Assembly (NCBI GenBank): GCA_024364735.1 | Contig: JAGFNQ010000297.1 | Location: 1,010,682-1,074,681 of the forward strand | Source: Boesenbergia rotunda | Taxonomy: Eukaryota > Streptophyta > Magnoliopsida > Zingiberales > Zingiberaceae | Length of the DNA stretch: 64,000 nucleotides | Direction: 5' to 3' | Part shown: positions 35,639 through 47,665 of the stretch, one piece after another | How the letters are laid out: each line of letters begins with the position of its first letter | How positions within the stretch are numbered: position 1 is the stretch's first letter | Translations under genes and position numbers: made by a program | The notes under the pieces: model-generated | Database searches by the model: none | Seen by the model: the letters and a program-made list of their open reading frames with translations, nothing else | Told to the model about the DNA's origin: nothing

Positions 35639-37242
35639 TATCATTTTTCTTACATCAACTCAAAGGAAGCTAAGGACCTATATTTCATTAAAATTAAATT
35701 AAATTAATTTTTTTATGTACTTTACTGTAATCATTATAACTTATTTAAATTTTTAATTTTGAAAATTTTAAAATATAATTTCAAATTAAAATTTGAAATT
35801 ATCTTTTTTGAATTTGATAAATTATTTTTTAAAATTTTAATTTTGGATTAAGATCTGAGTTTTTCTTTTTAGGATTTATAATTATATATTTCCTTTTGAA
35901 TTTGTATTTTTAATTATAAATTTTTTATTTAGAAAATTTATATTCGATTTAGGCGAGAATCTTAAGCTCCTCACGTCTGCATGCAAAACTGTATTTTATA
36001 GATATTAATAGATTACAAATAATATAATTTATTATAATTATAATTATAATTATATTTTAATAGTTAGTAACTAATTGGTAGTTAATTACTTTATTAATAT
36101 AACTAATTATGTATTTAATAATTAATTCGTGTTATGCTGCAACGTAAAAAATTCTTATGAAAAATCAATTTAATTCTGTAGGGATTAAAATGGAGTTAAT
36201 TCAGTTTTAGAATCGACAATTTATTAATTTGCTTTATTCAATTTTTACTTTAAAATTTAGTTAATTTGATTAGTTCGAAATAGTTTGTTCAATTTAGATT
36301 ATTTCAATTCGATTTTAACCAAATATAATCCTAAAAATTAAAAGGTAAAAATTATAATTAATGTTAATGAAATTATAACAAAATATAAAATTGAAATACT
36401 TATTGCATACTAACAACTTAGTTGTAGATCTGAAAATTTGAAACTCTATATAGAGATAAATAATCGAAAATACTAAGGTAAAAATATTATACCTTCTCAC
36501 CTTTCAGTGATTCCTATAGAGGTGATATATCATGTAGATGATTATTCGTATAATCTTAATCATATTTTAGATTAAATATGTGGTCAAATACTAGATCACA
36601 TTGAATTTGAATACATGAGTCATATAGATATCCTAGAATATATTCTCGACCATCTTCCAATTTAGTAAGGTTTTAATTTTCCAAAAGTAATCTATATACA
36701 AAATAGTTATAATAATTTAGAAATTAATTATTAATATATAATCTAAAGAAAACTACATAACGAAAATTATAAAACAAGTAATAAAAAAACAAATTATGAA
36801 ATTAGATTGTAGTTCAATTCCTTCAATAACAAATAATAGAACAACCAATAATGAAACGAAAATTACGAAACTAGGTTGTAGTTCAATTCTTTCAATAACA
36901 AAATATATCAAATCAACAACAAATTAAATTGTGAAATGAAAATTAAAATGCAGCAAAGAGATATTCAATTCCTTCAATAAGAAATAATAGAACAATAAAT
37001 TATGAAACCGAAAAACAAATAGCAGAAGAACAAGAAACAAAAATTAATATTTCTAATGTAAAGAAATTCAGGTAATGATTTTTTCTTAAAATAACTTGGA
37101 GTTTTATAAATTTGCTATATAATAAAACTAATACATATAATAATGTTATGCTGAATGGTAGGTGCGTGCTACATCAAACAAATTCCTATAAAAAATCGAT
37201 TTAATTCTGTAGGGATTAAAATGAAGTCAAAACATTAGAAAT
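35639..37242. repeat. AT-rich spacer with repeat copies
   Basis: Very AT-rich. It holds further copies of the repeat family described at 32.5-35.4 kb (about 36137-36660 and 37178-37242) and runs of phrases such as AATTATGAAAC and TTCAATTCCTTCAATAAC. No gene recognised. Confidence 0.5.
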
Positions 37243-37513
37243 TGGTTAATTCAGTTTTTAGTTTTCTCATCTAGTTTCTTTATATATATGAATGGATGGG
37301 TTTGCAAGAGAAATGAAATTATAAATGTTTGACATATTCTATTTCATATGGGAGTGGTAATAAAATCCCCATCGCAATCCACTGGAGCGTCCCTAGTATG
37401 TGGTGATGCTGTTCCATCCCATCCCTAGATTGAATCATTTTCTTAGCAAACAGCGAAAACTTTTTGATAGATGGGGATCCAATCATATCTACCTTTTTGT
37501 GTGATTGCTCAAT
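37243..37513. repeat. Segmental duplication, copy 4, left part
   Basis: Matches SUS1 intron 3 sequence around 12195-12445 and 28205-28450 (TTTTAGTTTTCTCATCTAG, GGTTTGCAAGAG, GGGGATCCAATCAT). It resumes after the CACTA insertion at 39507. Confidence 0.8.
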
Positions 37514-39506
37514 CACTATAAAAAAAACTTAAATTTGCAACAAAATTTACAACGATTTTTTTTTTTAAAATTCGTTGCAAAAAGATTTGACGACGAATTT
37601 AGCAACGAAAATATTTTCGTTGCTAAATCGTCGTCGCCAAATTTGGGGTCGAACTATAAAAAATTTATTACAAATCTGCAACGAATTTTGCGACAATTTT
37701 TTTTCGTCGCAAATTAGCGATGAAAATAATTCGTTGTAGATTTGTGACAAATAAAATTCGTTGCCAATCTGCAACGAAATCTGCAACAAATTTTTTTTCG
37801 CCAATATGTAACGATAATCGTTCGTTGCAGATCTGCGACAATTTTAGTTCATTGCCAATCTGCAATGAAATCTGGGACGAATTATTTTTCGTTGCAGATC
37901 TGCGACGAATATAGTTCGTTGCAAATTTGCGACAAATTAAATTCGTTGCCAATATACAACGAAATCTAGGACAAATTCTTTTTCATTGCATATCTGCGAC
38001 GAATACAATTCATTGCAAATCTGCGAAAAATTTAATTCGTTGCCAATCTACAACGAAATCTGGGACGAATTATTTTTCGTTGCAGATCTGCGATGAATAT
38101 TGTCACGCCCCGAGGAGCTGCCCGTCCGATACTGACCGGACTGCTACTCCCTCGACCTGGCAGACAATTCGAAAACCTAACCTCTACGACTCTCTCAGTC
38201 CGCTTGTACCGCAGCTTATAGGGCTGCAACAAGCCGCTGAATGACAAGAAAACGGAAACGATGACAAAAGCTGCGTACCAGTACGAGTTACGACAAAACA
38301 GAATGAAACCAAAAGCCTCCATGGCACACAAAAGTACAACTATAACGTCGTGCAAAAATGACACAACAGAACACAAATACAACAGCGGAAAACGACAAGA
38401 TAAAATGAACAGAAAAAGGGTACAAACATGTACCATCATCGAAATACAAAGTCAACCTTGAAATCGTCTCGAAAGTACGCGAACTGGGACAGACTGCTGG
38501 GAAAAAAAATGAAAAATAATTTATTTAGTAAAATTCATGTTTGAGGCAGCTGGTGCGATCGGGACGTCGATACGGACTCATATGAACTTGCTTCGTCTCG
38601 ATCTGACCGTCGTAGGACCTTCTATGATATTTAATATGTTTTTGATTTTTTGTAAAAAATATGAATCAACAACGAATTTTATTCTTTATAAATTTGCAAC
38701 GAATAAAATTTGTTGCAAACCCCTGTTTTTATTTTTAAATAGGGGCTCTTAAAAATTCGTAAATCGACCTACGGAACTCGTATTTCGACGAAATTAGTTC
38801 ATATGAGTTCGTCTCAATCTCATGATCACATTGATAGCCTGAATGTGATTTTTGACCGTGATTTGGTGAACATCAAATTTCATAATATGAAACGATATTA
38901 TACTTCTAAACTTAATCTTTTTTTCTAACTTCTTGACTTAACTATTCTTTTAAATATGAAATATAATTTATTTGGTAATATTCATGTTTGAGGCAGCTAG
39001 TGCGATCAGGACGTAGAAAAAAATTAAAATTTTGTAATGAAAAAATTTTAGTTACAAAATTCGTTGGAGATTTGCAACGAATATATTTTGTTGCAATATT
39101 GCGACGAATATTCGTTGCAAATGTTTAACAAAAAATATTCGTTGTAAATTTTGTTGCATGTTTGCGATGAATTTATTTTGTTGCAAATTTGCAACGAATA
39201 ATTCAATTCGTTGAAAAATTTATAGAATTTGCTGGTAATATAATATTAGGCTTTGCGACGAATATGGTTTCGTTGCAAATCGACAACTAATATTTTATTG
39301 GTGGAAAAATTTGGGCCCAAATTGCATTAAATTTGGCAACAAAAAGTGATTCGATGCTTAATTGCGACAAAGTTTTTTTTGTTGCAAGTTATATTGCTAA
39401 TTTGAGACGAATAGTTTTTTCATTACAAATTTTATTGCAAATCTGCAAAAAAAATAAAAAATCATTGCAAAATTTAGTCCCTAAAAAATTGGTTTTTTTT
39501 GTAGTG
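37514..39506. mobile_element. Non-autonomous CACTA element with AAT target duplication
   Basis: 1993 bp with ends CACTATAAAAAAA and TTTTTTTTGTAGTG, flanked by AAT at 37511-37513 and 39507-39509. Both subterminal regions are packed with short repeats around TTCGTTGC and GCGACGAAT in both orientations, which is the CACTA hallmark. No transposase is present. The interrupted sequence is continuous at the paralogous sites near 12447 and 28451. The interior (about 38101-38470) carries a foreign segment annotated separately. Confidence 0.88.
38101..38470 (-). mobile_element. Probable LTR fragment inside the CACTA element
   Basis: Begins TGTCACGCCCCGAGGAGC at 38101. In reverse complement this ends in GGGGCGTGACA, a terminus common in plant chromovirus LTRs. 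Composition differs sharply from the surrounding subterminal repeats. A short direct repeat (ATTCATGTTTGAGGCAGCT, at about 38532 and 38982) lies on its right side. The other end of the fragment was not defined. Confidence 0.4.
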
Positions 39507-39600
39507 AATTAATTTAATGTTTGTAAATGAAATGTGAAACTTCAAATCAAAGGTTAAAGTATAAAGAGTATGAAATGTGAAACTTCAAATCAATTGGTTT
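39507..39600. repeat. Segmental duplication, copy 4, right part
   Basis: Continues the SUS1 intron 3 similarity (AATGTTTGTAAATGAAATGTG, ACTTCAAATCAAAGGTTA) directly after the CACTA element. Confidence 0.65.
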
Positions 39601-40863
39601 TATATTTTAATTCATTGCTTTATGGAATTGAAGTTGATCCTAAAGCATATGCGAGAGTGGATCCCGGAAAAAATGCTTATTTCCGGAATAAATAGATTAA
39701 TCTAAGGAAGTTACTACCGTGTGAAAATCCACGTATTTTGGTGTATGTTGAAATGGATCGGAAGAAAAATGATTTAGGAACGGATTGCAATAAACATATT
39801 TTAGGAACACTTTCTGTGTCTTGTTCTCAGATCTTGTGCGATTTCATCTTTGACCGGAAATTTACACATCGTCATGATTCAAAGTACACTCCTATCCATT
39901 TCATAGGATATGTGACCTCAACGACAAGACCACAAGAGAACAGTATAAATTTTTATTTTTTTTTGTTTTTCTATTTTCCCTCGTAATTGACTTTATATAA
40001 ATTTTTAAAAACACGTTCTTGTAGGTAAAGATCATCTTCAAGCACCCAACTGTCCCCGAACGGGATCCTCTGTCCCAAAAACAGTCCCTGTCCCGCCTGT
40101 CCCGTTCTCCGACGACGGTCGGCGAGTCGTCCGATCGCCGATCCGACACTCCGGCCGTCGATGCCCTAAACAAAACTATACCCTGGGGGTACGGTGAACC
40201 CGTCGGGATCGCCGCAATTGCGATCTCGCCGGATTCACCATCGAATCCGACGAGATTGCAATTGTAGTGATTCCGACCGATTCACTGTTCTTCTAGGATA
40301 TCATTTGATTCGGTATGACGATCAAAATCTATCGGTGGTGTCCGATCGATGATCGGACGACTCGTCGGCCATCGCCGGGAGCGGGACAGAGTTTTTTGGA
40401 ACAGAGGATCCCATTCGGGGACAGTTGGGTGCTTGGAGATGATCATTACCTACAAGAACGTGTTATTTAAAAATTAATATAAAGTCAATTACGAGGGAAA
40501 ATAGAAAAACAAAAAAAAAAAAATTATACCGTTCTCTTGTGGTCTTGTCGTTGAGGTCACATATCCTATGAAATGGATAGGAGTGTACATTGAATCATGA
40601 CGAAGTGTAAATTTTCGGTCAAAGATGAGATCCCACTGGATCTGAGAACAAGACTCAGAAAGTGTTCCTAAAATATGTTTATTGCAATCCGTTCCTAAAT
40701 CATTTTTCTTCCGATCCATTTCAACATACACCAAAATACGGGATTTTCACACGGTAGTAACTTCCCTATATTAATCTGTTTAATCCGGAGATAAGCATTT
40801 TTTCCGGGATCCACTCTTAGGATCCACTTCAATTCCTTAAAACAATAAATTAAAATATAAAAC
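39597..40863. repeat. Large inverted repeat (foldback A)
   Basis: The left arm (39597 to about 40155) and right arm (about 40338-40863) are imperfect reverse complements over more than 500 bp. Examples are GTGGATCCCGGAAAAAATGC, AAGTTACTACCGTGTGAAAA and the segment around TTGTAGGTAAAGATCATC. The loop contains a smaller hairpin centred near 40240 (CAATTGCGATCTCGCCGGATTC opposite its complement). No transposase or gene is seen. The ORFs inside merely mirror each other. Confidence 0.8.
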
Positions 40864-41921
40864 GAACTTCAATAAGAAATAGTAAACGAAAATAACAAAA
40901 AAACAAGGAAAATCGAAATATCGAAACAAATTGAAACGAAAATTAATTAAAAAGAACAAAACAAATATCGTACCCCAAAAACGAGGTGGCGTTGTCCCCG
41001 CGATGACTCCATGAAAGGCGGATGTGAAACGGAACGGGCGGTAGGTGATCGGGTGGAGGTGAAATGGAACGAGGCGTAGGTGCTCCGGTTGAGGGCAGCA
41101 AAGTCTCCTCCGGAGCAGAGGAAATGACGAGAACAAATCCTCTGTCCTGAGATTCTCTCTGTCCCCGTGTCCCAACTCGCCGCCAATGGCCGACGAGTCC
41201 TCCGATCGTCGATCGGGCACCATCGGCGGCCTCCGGCCGTCACCCCGAACAAAACTATACCTAGGGGGTACGGTGAACTCGTCGGGGATCGTCGCAATTG
41301 CGATCTCGCCGGATTCACTGTCGAATCCGGCGAGATCGTAATTGCGACGATCTCGACCGATTCACTGTTCTCCGAGGATATCGTTTAATTCGGGACGACG
41401 ATCAAAGTCTAATGATGGTGTTCGATTGACGATCGGAGGACTCGCCGGCTATCACCGGCTAGTTGGGACACGGGGACAGAGAGAATCTCGGGACAGAGGA
41501 TCCCGTTTCGGAAATGACTGGGAGTCGTGCAGAGGCAACGAAGAAGTAGGGCGTCGGGCTGTATTTAAAGGTGGAGCGCCCGGTTGATCTGACGACACGT
41601 GGTGGTAATCGGACGGTGAGCGACTCAGAACGACACACGCTAACATCAACCGTTGATGAACATGCGCGCTCACCTCAACCGTTGATGAACGACACGCGTC
41701 GGTAACCAGACGGTCGATTGGCCGCTGCGAATTAGATTTCTGTAGGAACCGACCTCCGCCCTAATGTCGTCGTCCCCGGGGCCGATTGGGTACAGCACTA
41801 CAGCGAGATCCCGATTGCGAACCGGCTGCAAGAAATCATCGCCCGTCTTCCCCAGGCGACTGTGGTAGGAAGCCAGAGCAGAGCAGGTAAGTCAAGCCTA
41901 GCCTCCTCGCCCTTTGTTCTC
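40864..41921. repeat. Foldback B and promoter-like repeat
   Basis: About 41135-41225 and 41420-41503 form another inverted pair (CCTCTGTCCTGAGATTCTC versus GAGAATCTCGGGACAGAGG) around a GC-balanced hairpin near 41300-41350. Flanking pieces (about 40975-41130 and 41515-41700) recur at 44460-44720 and 46045-46305. They contain a TATTTAAAG TATA-like motif. No coding gene is recognised. Confidence 0.65.
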
Positions 41922-43190
41922 AAATCCAGTGCGATTTCATCTTTGAGCGGAAATTTACACTTCGTCATGATTCAAAGTACACTCCTATCCATTTCATAGG
42001 ATATGTGACCTGAACGACAAGACCACAAGAGAACGGTATAATTTTTTATTTATTTTCTGTTTTTCTATTTTCCCTCGTAATTGACTTTATATAAATTTTT
42101 AAATAACACGTTGTTGTAGGTAAAGATCATCTCCAAGCACCCAACTGTCCCCGAATGGATCCTCTGTCCCAAAAGTCCTGTCCTGCCTGTCCCGCTCTCC
42201 GACGATGGTCGGCGAGTCGTCCGATCGCCGATCCTACACTCCGGCCGCCGATGACCCGAATAAAACTATACCCTGGGGGGTACGGTGAACCCGTCGGGAT
42301 AGCCGCAATTGCGATCTCGTCGGATTCACCGTCGAATCCGCCAAGATTGCAATTGTAGTGATTCCGATCGATTCACTGATCTTCTAGGATATCATTTGAT
42401 TCGGTACGAAAATCAAAATCTATTGTGGTGCCCGATCGATGATCGGATGACTCGTCGGCCATCGCCGGGAGCGGGACAGAGAGTTTTTTGGGACAGAGGA
42501 TCCCATTCGGGGACAGTTGGGTGCTTGGAGATGATCTTTACCTACAAGAACGTATTATTTAAAAATTTATATAAAGTCAATTACGAGGGAAAACAGAAAA
42601 ACAAAAAAAAAATTATACCGTTCTCTTGTGGTCTTGTTGTTGAGGTCACATATCCTATGAAATGGATTGGAGTGTACTTTGAATCATGACGAATTGTAAA
42701 TTTTCGGTCAAAGATGAGATCGAACTCGTCGGGGATCGTCGCAATTGCGATCTCGCGGAATCACCGTCGTATCCTGCGAGATCGTAATTGCGACAATCTC
42801 GACCGATTCACTGTTCTCCGAGGATATCGTTTAATTCAGGACGACGATCAAAGACTAATGATGGTGTTCGATTGACGATTGGAGGACTCGCCGGCCATCA
42901 CCGGCTAGTTGATGAATGATTGGAGGACAACCTTTGATGAACACGCGCGCTCACCTCAACCGTTGATGAACGACACGTGTCGGTAACCAGACAGTCGATT
43001 GGCCGCCGCGAATTAGATTTATGGAGGAGCCGACCTCCGCCCTAATGCCGTCGTCCCCGGGGCCGATTGGGTGCCGATTGGGTACAGCACTACAGCGAGA
43101 TCCCGATTGCGAACCGACTGCAAGAAATCATCGCCCTCTTCCCCAGGCGACTGTGGTAGGAAGCCAGAGCAGTGCAGGTATGTCCAGCCT
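41922..43190. repeat. Foldback C, copy of A, plus part of B
   Basis: 41922 to about 42400 repeats the left arm and centre of foldback A, and about 42440-42720 the right arm. Foldback B sequence then follows from GAACTCGTCGGGGATCGTC at 42722. The ends are truncated relative to A. 43020-43190 repeats 41741-41905. Confidence 0.7.
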
Positions 43191-43960
43191 AGCCTCCTTG
43201 CCCATTGTTCTCAAATCCAGTGCGATTTCATCTTTGACCGGAAATTTACAATTCGTCATGATTCAAAGTACACACCTATCCATTTCATAGTTTATGTGAC
43301 CTGAACGACAAGACCACAAGAGAACGTATAATTTTTTATTTTTTTTGTTTTTCTATTTTCCCTCGTAATTGACTTTATATAAATTTTTAAATAACACGTT
43401 CTTGTAGGTAAAGATAATCTCCAAGCACCCAATTGTCCCCGAACGGGATCCTCTGTTCCAAAAACAGTTCCTGTCCCGCTTGTCCCGCTCTCCGACGATG
43501 GTCGGCGAGTCGTCCAATCGTCGATCCGACACTCCGGCCGCCGATGCCCTAAACAAAACTATACCCTGGGGGTACGGTGAATCCGTCGGGATCACCGCAA
43601 TTGCGATCTCGCCGGATTCACCATCGAATTCGACGAGATTGCAATTGTAGTGATTCCGATCGATTCACTGTTCTTCTAGGATATGATTTGATTCGGTATG
43701 ACGATCAAAATCTATCTGTGGTGTCCGATTGATCGGACGACTCGTCGGCCATCGCCGGGAGCGGGACAGAGAGTTTTTTGGGATAAAGGATCCCATTCGG
43801 GGACTGAGTCGCTCAAAGTCCGATGGCGTCTTGGAAAGTCCGCTTGCACTATGGACAGTAGGGTGGTCCGAGATGATCTTTACCTACAAGAAAGGTATTA
43901 TTTAAAAATTTATATAAAATTAATTACGAAAGAAAATAAAAAATTAAAAGATTATACCAT
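43191..43960. repeat. Foldback D, third copy of A
   Basis: Left arm from about 43205, centre near 43600-43650, right arm from about 43740. The right arm is interrupted by an unrelated insert of about 65 bp (about 43805-43870) before GATGATCTTTACCTACAAGA resumes. Confidence 0.65.
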
Positions 43961-46900
43961 TCTCCGTTGAGGTCAGATATCCATTAAAATGTATAGGAGT
44001 ACACTAGATCTGAGAACATGACTCAGACAGTGTTCCTAATAAATTTTCTTTGTGATCTATTTCAGCGTGCACCAAGATCCGTGGTTTTTCACATGGTATT
44101 AGGTTCCCCGGATTGATCTGTTTCATCTGGAGATAATTTTTTTTTTCCAGGATTCACCCGTCTACGTTCTTCAGGAAAAACCTCAACTCCTAAAATCAAA
44201 ATATCAAAACATTGAAACGAAAATTAATAGAAAAGAACGAAACAGATCACATACCTAGAAATAGTAAACGAAAATAAAAAAAACAAGAAAAATCAAAATA
44301 TCGAAACATTGAAACGAAAATTAATAAAAAAGAACGAAACAGATCACATACCTAGAAATAGTAAACGAAAATAACAAAAAAAAAGAAAAAGAAAAATCAA
44401 AATATCGAAACATTGAAACAAAAAGTAATTAAAAGACCGAAAGAAATAACATAAACCTAAATGGCGTTGTCCCCTGCGACTCCATGGAAGGCGGAACGGG
44501 CGGGCGGTAGGTGGAGGTGAAACGAAACGACGGGGCGGTGCTCCGGTTGAGGGCAGTCCTCCGGAGCGGAGGAAATGAGGCGAGTCGTGCAGAGGCAGCG
44601 ACAAAATAGGGCATCGGGCTGTATTTAAAGGCGGAGCGCCCCGTTGATCTGAGGACACGTGGCGGTAATCGGACAGTGAGCGACTCCGCGCTAATATCAG
44701 CCGTTGATGAACGCGCACTCACACTACAAGAAAACTCAGGATTACCGACGAATTACTGACGAAATTTATTCCGTCGGTATTTTTCTGACAGAATTTGTAT
44801 TCCGTCGGAATTTACTGACGGAATAAATATTCCGTCGGTATGTTCCGTTGTTCCCGTCGGTAAATTGAAAATCCCTTCCGGCCAAAACAAAGGGTTTCGA
44901 CGGAAATGTCTGTTCCGTCGAAAATTTCCGACGGAAGCAATTTCCGATGGAACAACACTTCCGTCGGAAAAAGGCCTTTCGTCGGAAGAGGCCTTTTTGC
45001 CTTTTTTAAGTTTTGCCGACGGAACATCCCTTTCCGTCGGAAATGGCGCTTTACTGCGAAAAAGTTTAAGTATTGTTGAAAAAATTTTAAGTATTGCCGA
45101 CGGAATAGACCTTCCCGTCGGAAAATTTTTTCGGAAAAATTTTGTTTTTCCGACGGAACAGGACGTTCCGTCGGAAATTTCCGACGGATATCCTGTTCCG
45201 TCGGAAATGGCCGACGGAGCAGGCATTCCGTCGGAAAATTCCGACGGACCGTCCTGTTCCGTCTGAAACTTGGTATCGGCGCCAAACGGAAATGGGTAAA
45301 TATTTTCGGCGCGAAAAATTGTACCGACAGCATTAAATCCGTCGGAATTCCGTCGGTGACCCTTGATAAAATTAGGTCACTCCCGATTCTCCCTCACACG
45401 CACGCGTCTCTCTTCCTCGCTCGCGATTGTCGGCGCCGCTCCCTCGATCTCCCGATTCTCCTCGTCTCGTCGGTAAGCGTCTCTCCCTCGATCTGTTTCG
45501 TTCTCCGTTGAGGTCAGATATCCATTAAAATGTATAGGAGTATACTTCGAAGTATGGCGAAGTCTAAATTTCCGTTCAAAAATTAGATCACACTGGATCT
45601 GAGAACATGACTCAGACAGTGTTCCTAATAAATGTTCTTTGTGATATATTTCAGCGTACACCAAGATCCGTGGTTTTTCACAGGTATTAGGTTCCCCAGA
45701 TTGATCTGTTTCATTGGAGATAAATTTTTTTTCCTGGATTCACCCGTCTACGTTCTTCAGGAAACACTTCAACTCCTAAAATCAAAATATCAAAACATTG
45801 AAACGAAAATTAATAAAAAAGAACGAAATAGATCACATATCTAGAAATAGTAAACGAAAATAAAAAAAACAAGAAAAATCAAAATATCGAAACATTGAAA
45901 CGAAAATTAATAAAAAAGAACGAAACAGATCACATACCTAGAAATAGTAAACGAAAATAACCAAAAAAAAAAGAAAAAAAAATCAAAATATCGAAACATT
46001 GAAACAAAAAGTAATTAAAAAGATCGAAAGAAATAACATAAACCTAAATGGTGTTGTCCCCTGCGACTCCATGGAATGCGGAACGGGCGGGCGGTAGGTG
46101 GAGGTGAAACGAAACGACGGGGCGGTGCTCCGGTTGAGGGCAGTCCTTCGGAGCGGAGGAAATGAGGCGAGTCGTGCAGAGGCAGCGACAAAATAGGGCA
46201 TCGGGCTGTATTTAAAGGCGGAGCGCCCCGTTGATATGAGGACACGTGGCGGTAATCGGACGGTGAGCGACTCCGCGCTAATATCAGCCGTTGATGAACG
46301 CACACTCACACTACAAGAAACTCAGGATTACCGACGGAATTACCGACGGAAATTTATTCCGTCGGTATTTTTCTGACAGAATTTGTATTCCATCGGAATT
46401 TACGACGGAATAAATATTCCGTCGGTAAGTTCCGTTGTTCCCGTCGGTAAATTGAAAATCCCTTCCGGCCAAAACAAAGGGTTCCGACGGAAATGTCTGT
46501 TCCGTCGGAAATTTCCGACGGAAGCGCTGTTCCGTCGGAAATTTCCGACGGAACAACAATTTCCGACGGAACAACACTTCCGTCGGAAAAAGGCCTTTCT
46601 GTCGGAAGAGGCCTTTTTGCCTTTTTTAAGTTTTGCCGACGGAACATCCCTTTCCGTCGGAAATGGCCCTTTACTGCGAAAAAGTTTAAGTATTGTCGAA
46701 AATTTTTAAGTATTGCCGACGGAACAAACCTTCCCGTCGGAAAATTTTTTTCGAAAACATTTTGTTTTTCCGACGGAACAGGACGTTCCGTCGGAAATTT
46801 CTGACGGAACGCCTGTTCCGTTGGAAACGTGGTTTCGGCACCAAACGAAAATGGGTAAATATTTTCAGCGCGAAAAATTGTACAGACAGCATTAAATCTG

Positions 46901-47045
46901 TCGGAATTCCGTCGGTGACCCTTGATAAAATTAGGTCACTCCCGATTCTCCCTCACACGCACGCGTCTCTCTTCCTCGCTCGCGATTGTCGGCGCCGCTC
47001 CCTCTATCTCCCGATTCTCCTCGTCTCGTCGGTAAGCGTCTCTCC
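43961..47045. repeat. Tandem duplication of about 1.55 kb including a CACTA 5' end
   Basis: Unit 1 (about 43961-45495) and unit 2 (about 45502-47045) run in the same order: TTCTCCGTTGAGGTCAGATA, AT-rich spacer, promoter-like repeat with TATTTAAAG, CACTACAAGAAA terminus, subterminal repeats, then GTCGGTAAGCGTCTCTCC. The CACTA starts are 1587 bp apart. The two units differ mainly in the number of subterminal modules. Confidence 0.88.
44722..45480 (+). mobile_element. Orphan CACTA 5' terminus
   Basis: Starts CACTACAAGAAAACTCAGG, followed by dense TTCCGACGGAA/TTCCGTCGGAA subterminal motifs in both orientations. It then has the same leader as the full element and is cut off at the duplication junction near 45490. 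No transposase follows. Confidence 0.85.
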
Positions 47046-47059
47046 CTCGATCTCTCCAT

Positions 47060-47665
47060 CGTTCTCCTCTTCGCTATTCCACGGCTCCGGCCCTGTGGAC
47101 ACGACCCTAAGGGGTTGCGGGCGCCCCAGGCACGTCGCCGGCGGCCTTGGGGAATTGCCGGTGGGCCAGGGGGCTCGGCGCACAGGTGGCATGGCGGCGG
47201 CCTTGGAGGCACGCCGTCGTGCCCCTGCGGCCTGGGGCACGATATCAGTCCCCTGGGGGACGGCGGCGACCCTAGGGGCACGCCGACGCGCTCCTGCGGC
47301 CTGGGGCACTCCGGCGCCCCTGGGGCACGCCGCCGGCGTGCCCCTGGGCCCCCTGCGGCCTGGGGGCACGTCGGCGGCCTCCCCTGGCCGACCCCTGGCT
47401 TGCCGACGTGCCAATTGGCACTCCGGCAGGCCAATTGGGCTGCCGGGCAGCCCCGCACCCCCCGACAGGCCCAATTGAAGGCCAGCGGCCAAATTTGGCC
47501 GCTGGCTGGCCCATTTGGGTCGGTTGCCCATTGGGCTGTCGGCGTGCCCGTTCGGATCTCGGGCGGTCCTTGGGCACGTCGGCGTGTCAATTTGGCTGCC
47601 GGTGATTCTAGCGTGCCAATTCGGCCGTCGTCATAGCATTCGGCTTCCGGCTGCCCAATTGGCAC
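47060..47665. repeat. GC-rich imperfect repeats in the CACTA leader
   Basis: Strongly GC-rich DNA with irregular repetition of CACGCCG, CCTGCGGCCTGGGGCAC and CCAATTGG-type motifs. Long ORFs on both strands reflect composition, not genes. CpG-rich regions near the 5' end are known from En/Spm elements. It is probably a leader or regulatory region. Confidence 0.55.

Noticed and set aside
37501..39506. Possible CRISPR-like array of short regular repeats
   Set aside because: The repeats are palindromic, irregularly spaced and variable. They are CACTA subterminal repeats in a plant genome.
39738..40734. Matching ORFs on opposite strands (MVYVEMDRKKNDLG)
   Set aside because: They are the same sequence read from the two arms of foldback A. 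No known domain.
44753..45333. Arginine/phenylalanine-rich ORFs such as FRRKFPTE repeats
   Set aside because: Direct translations of the palindromic CACTA subterminal repeat, not proteins. The same peptides appear at 46.3-46.9 and 55.0-55.4 kb.
46931..47665. ORFs of up to 261 residues on both strands in the GC-rich CACTA leader
   Set aside because: Composition-driven: glycine, proline, alanine and arginine-rich in every frame, with no stops because AT is scarce.
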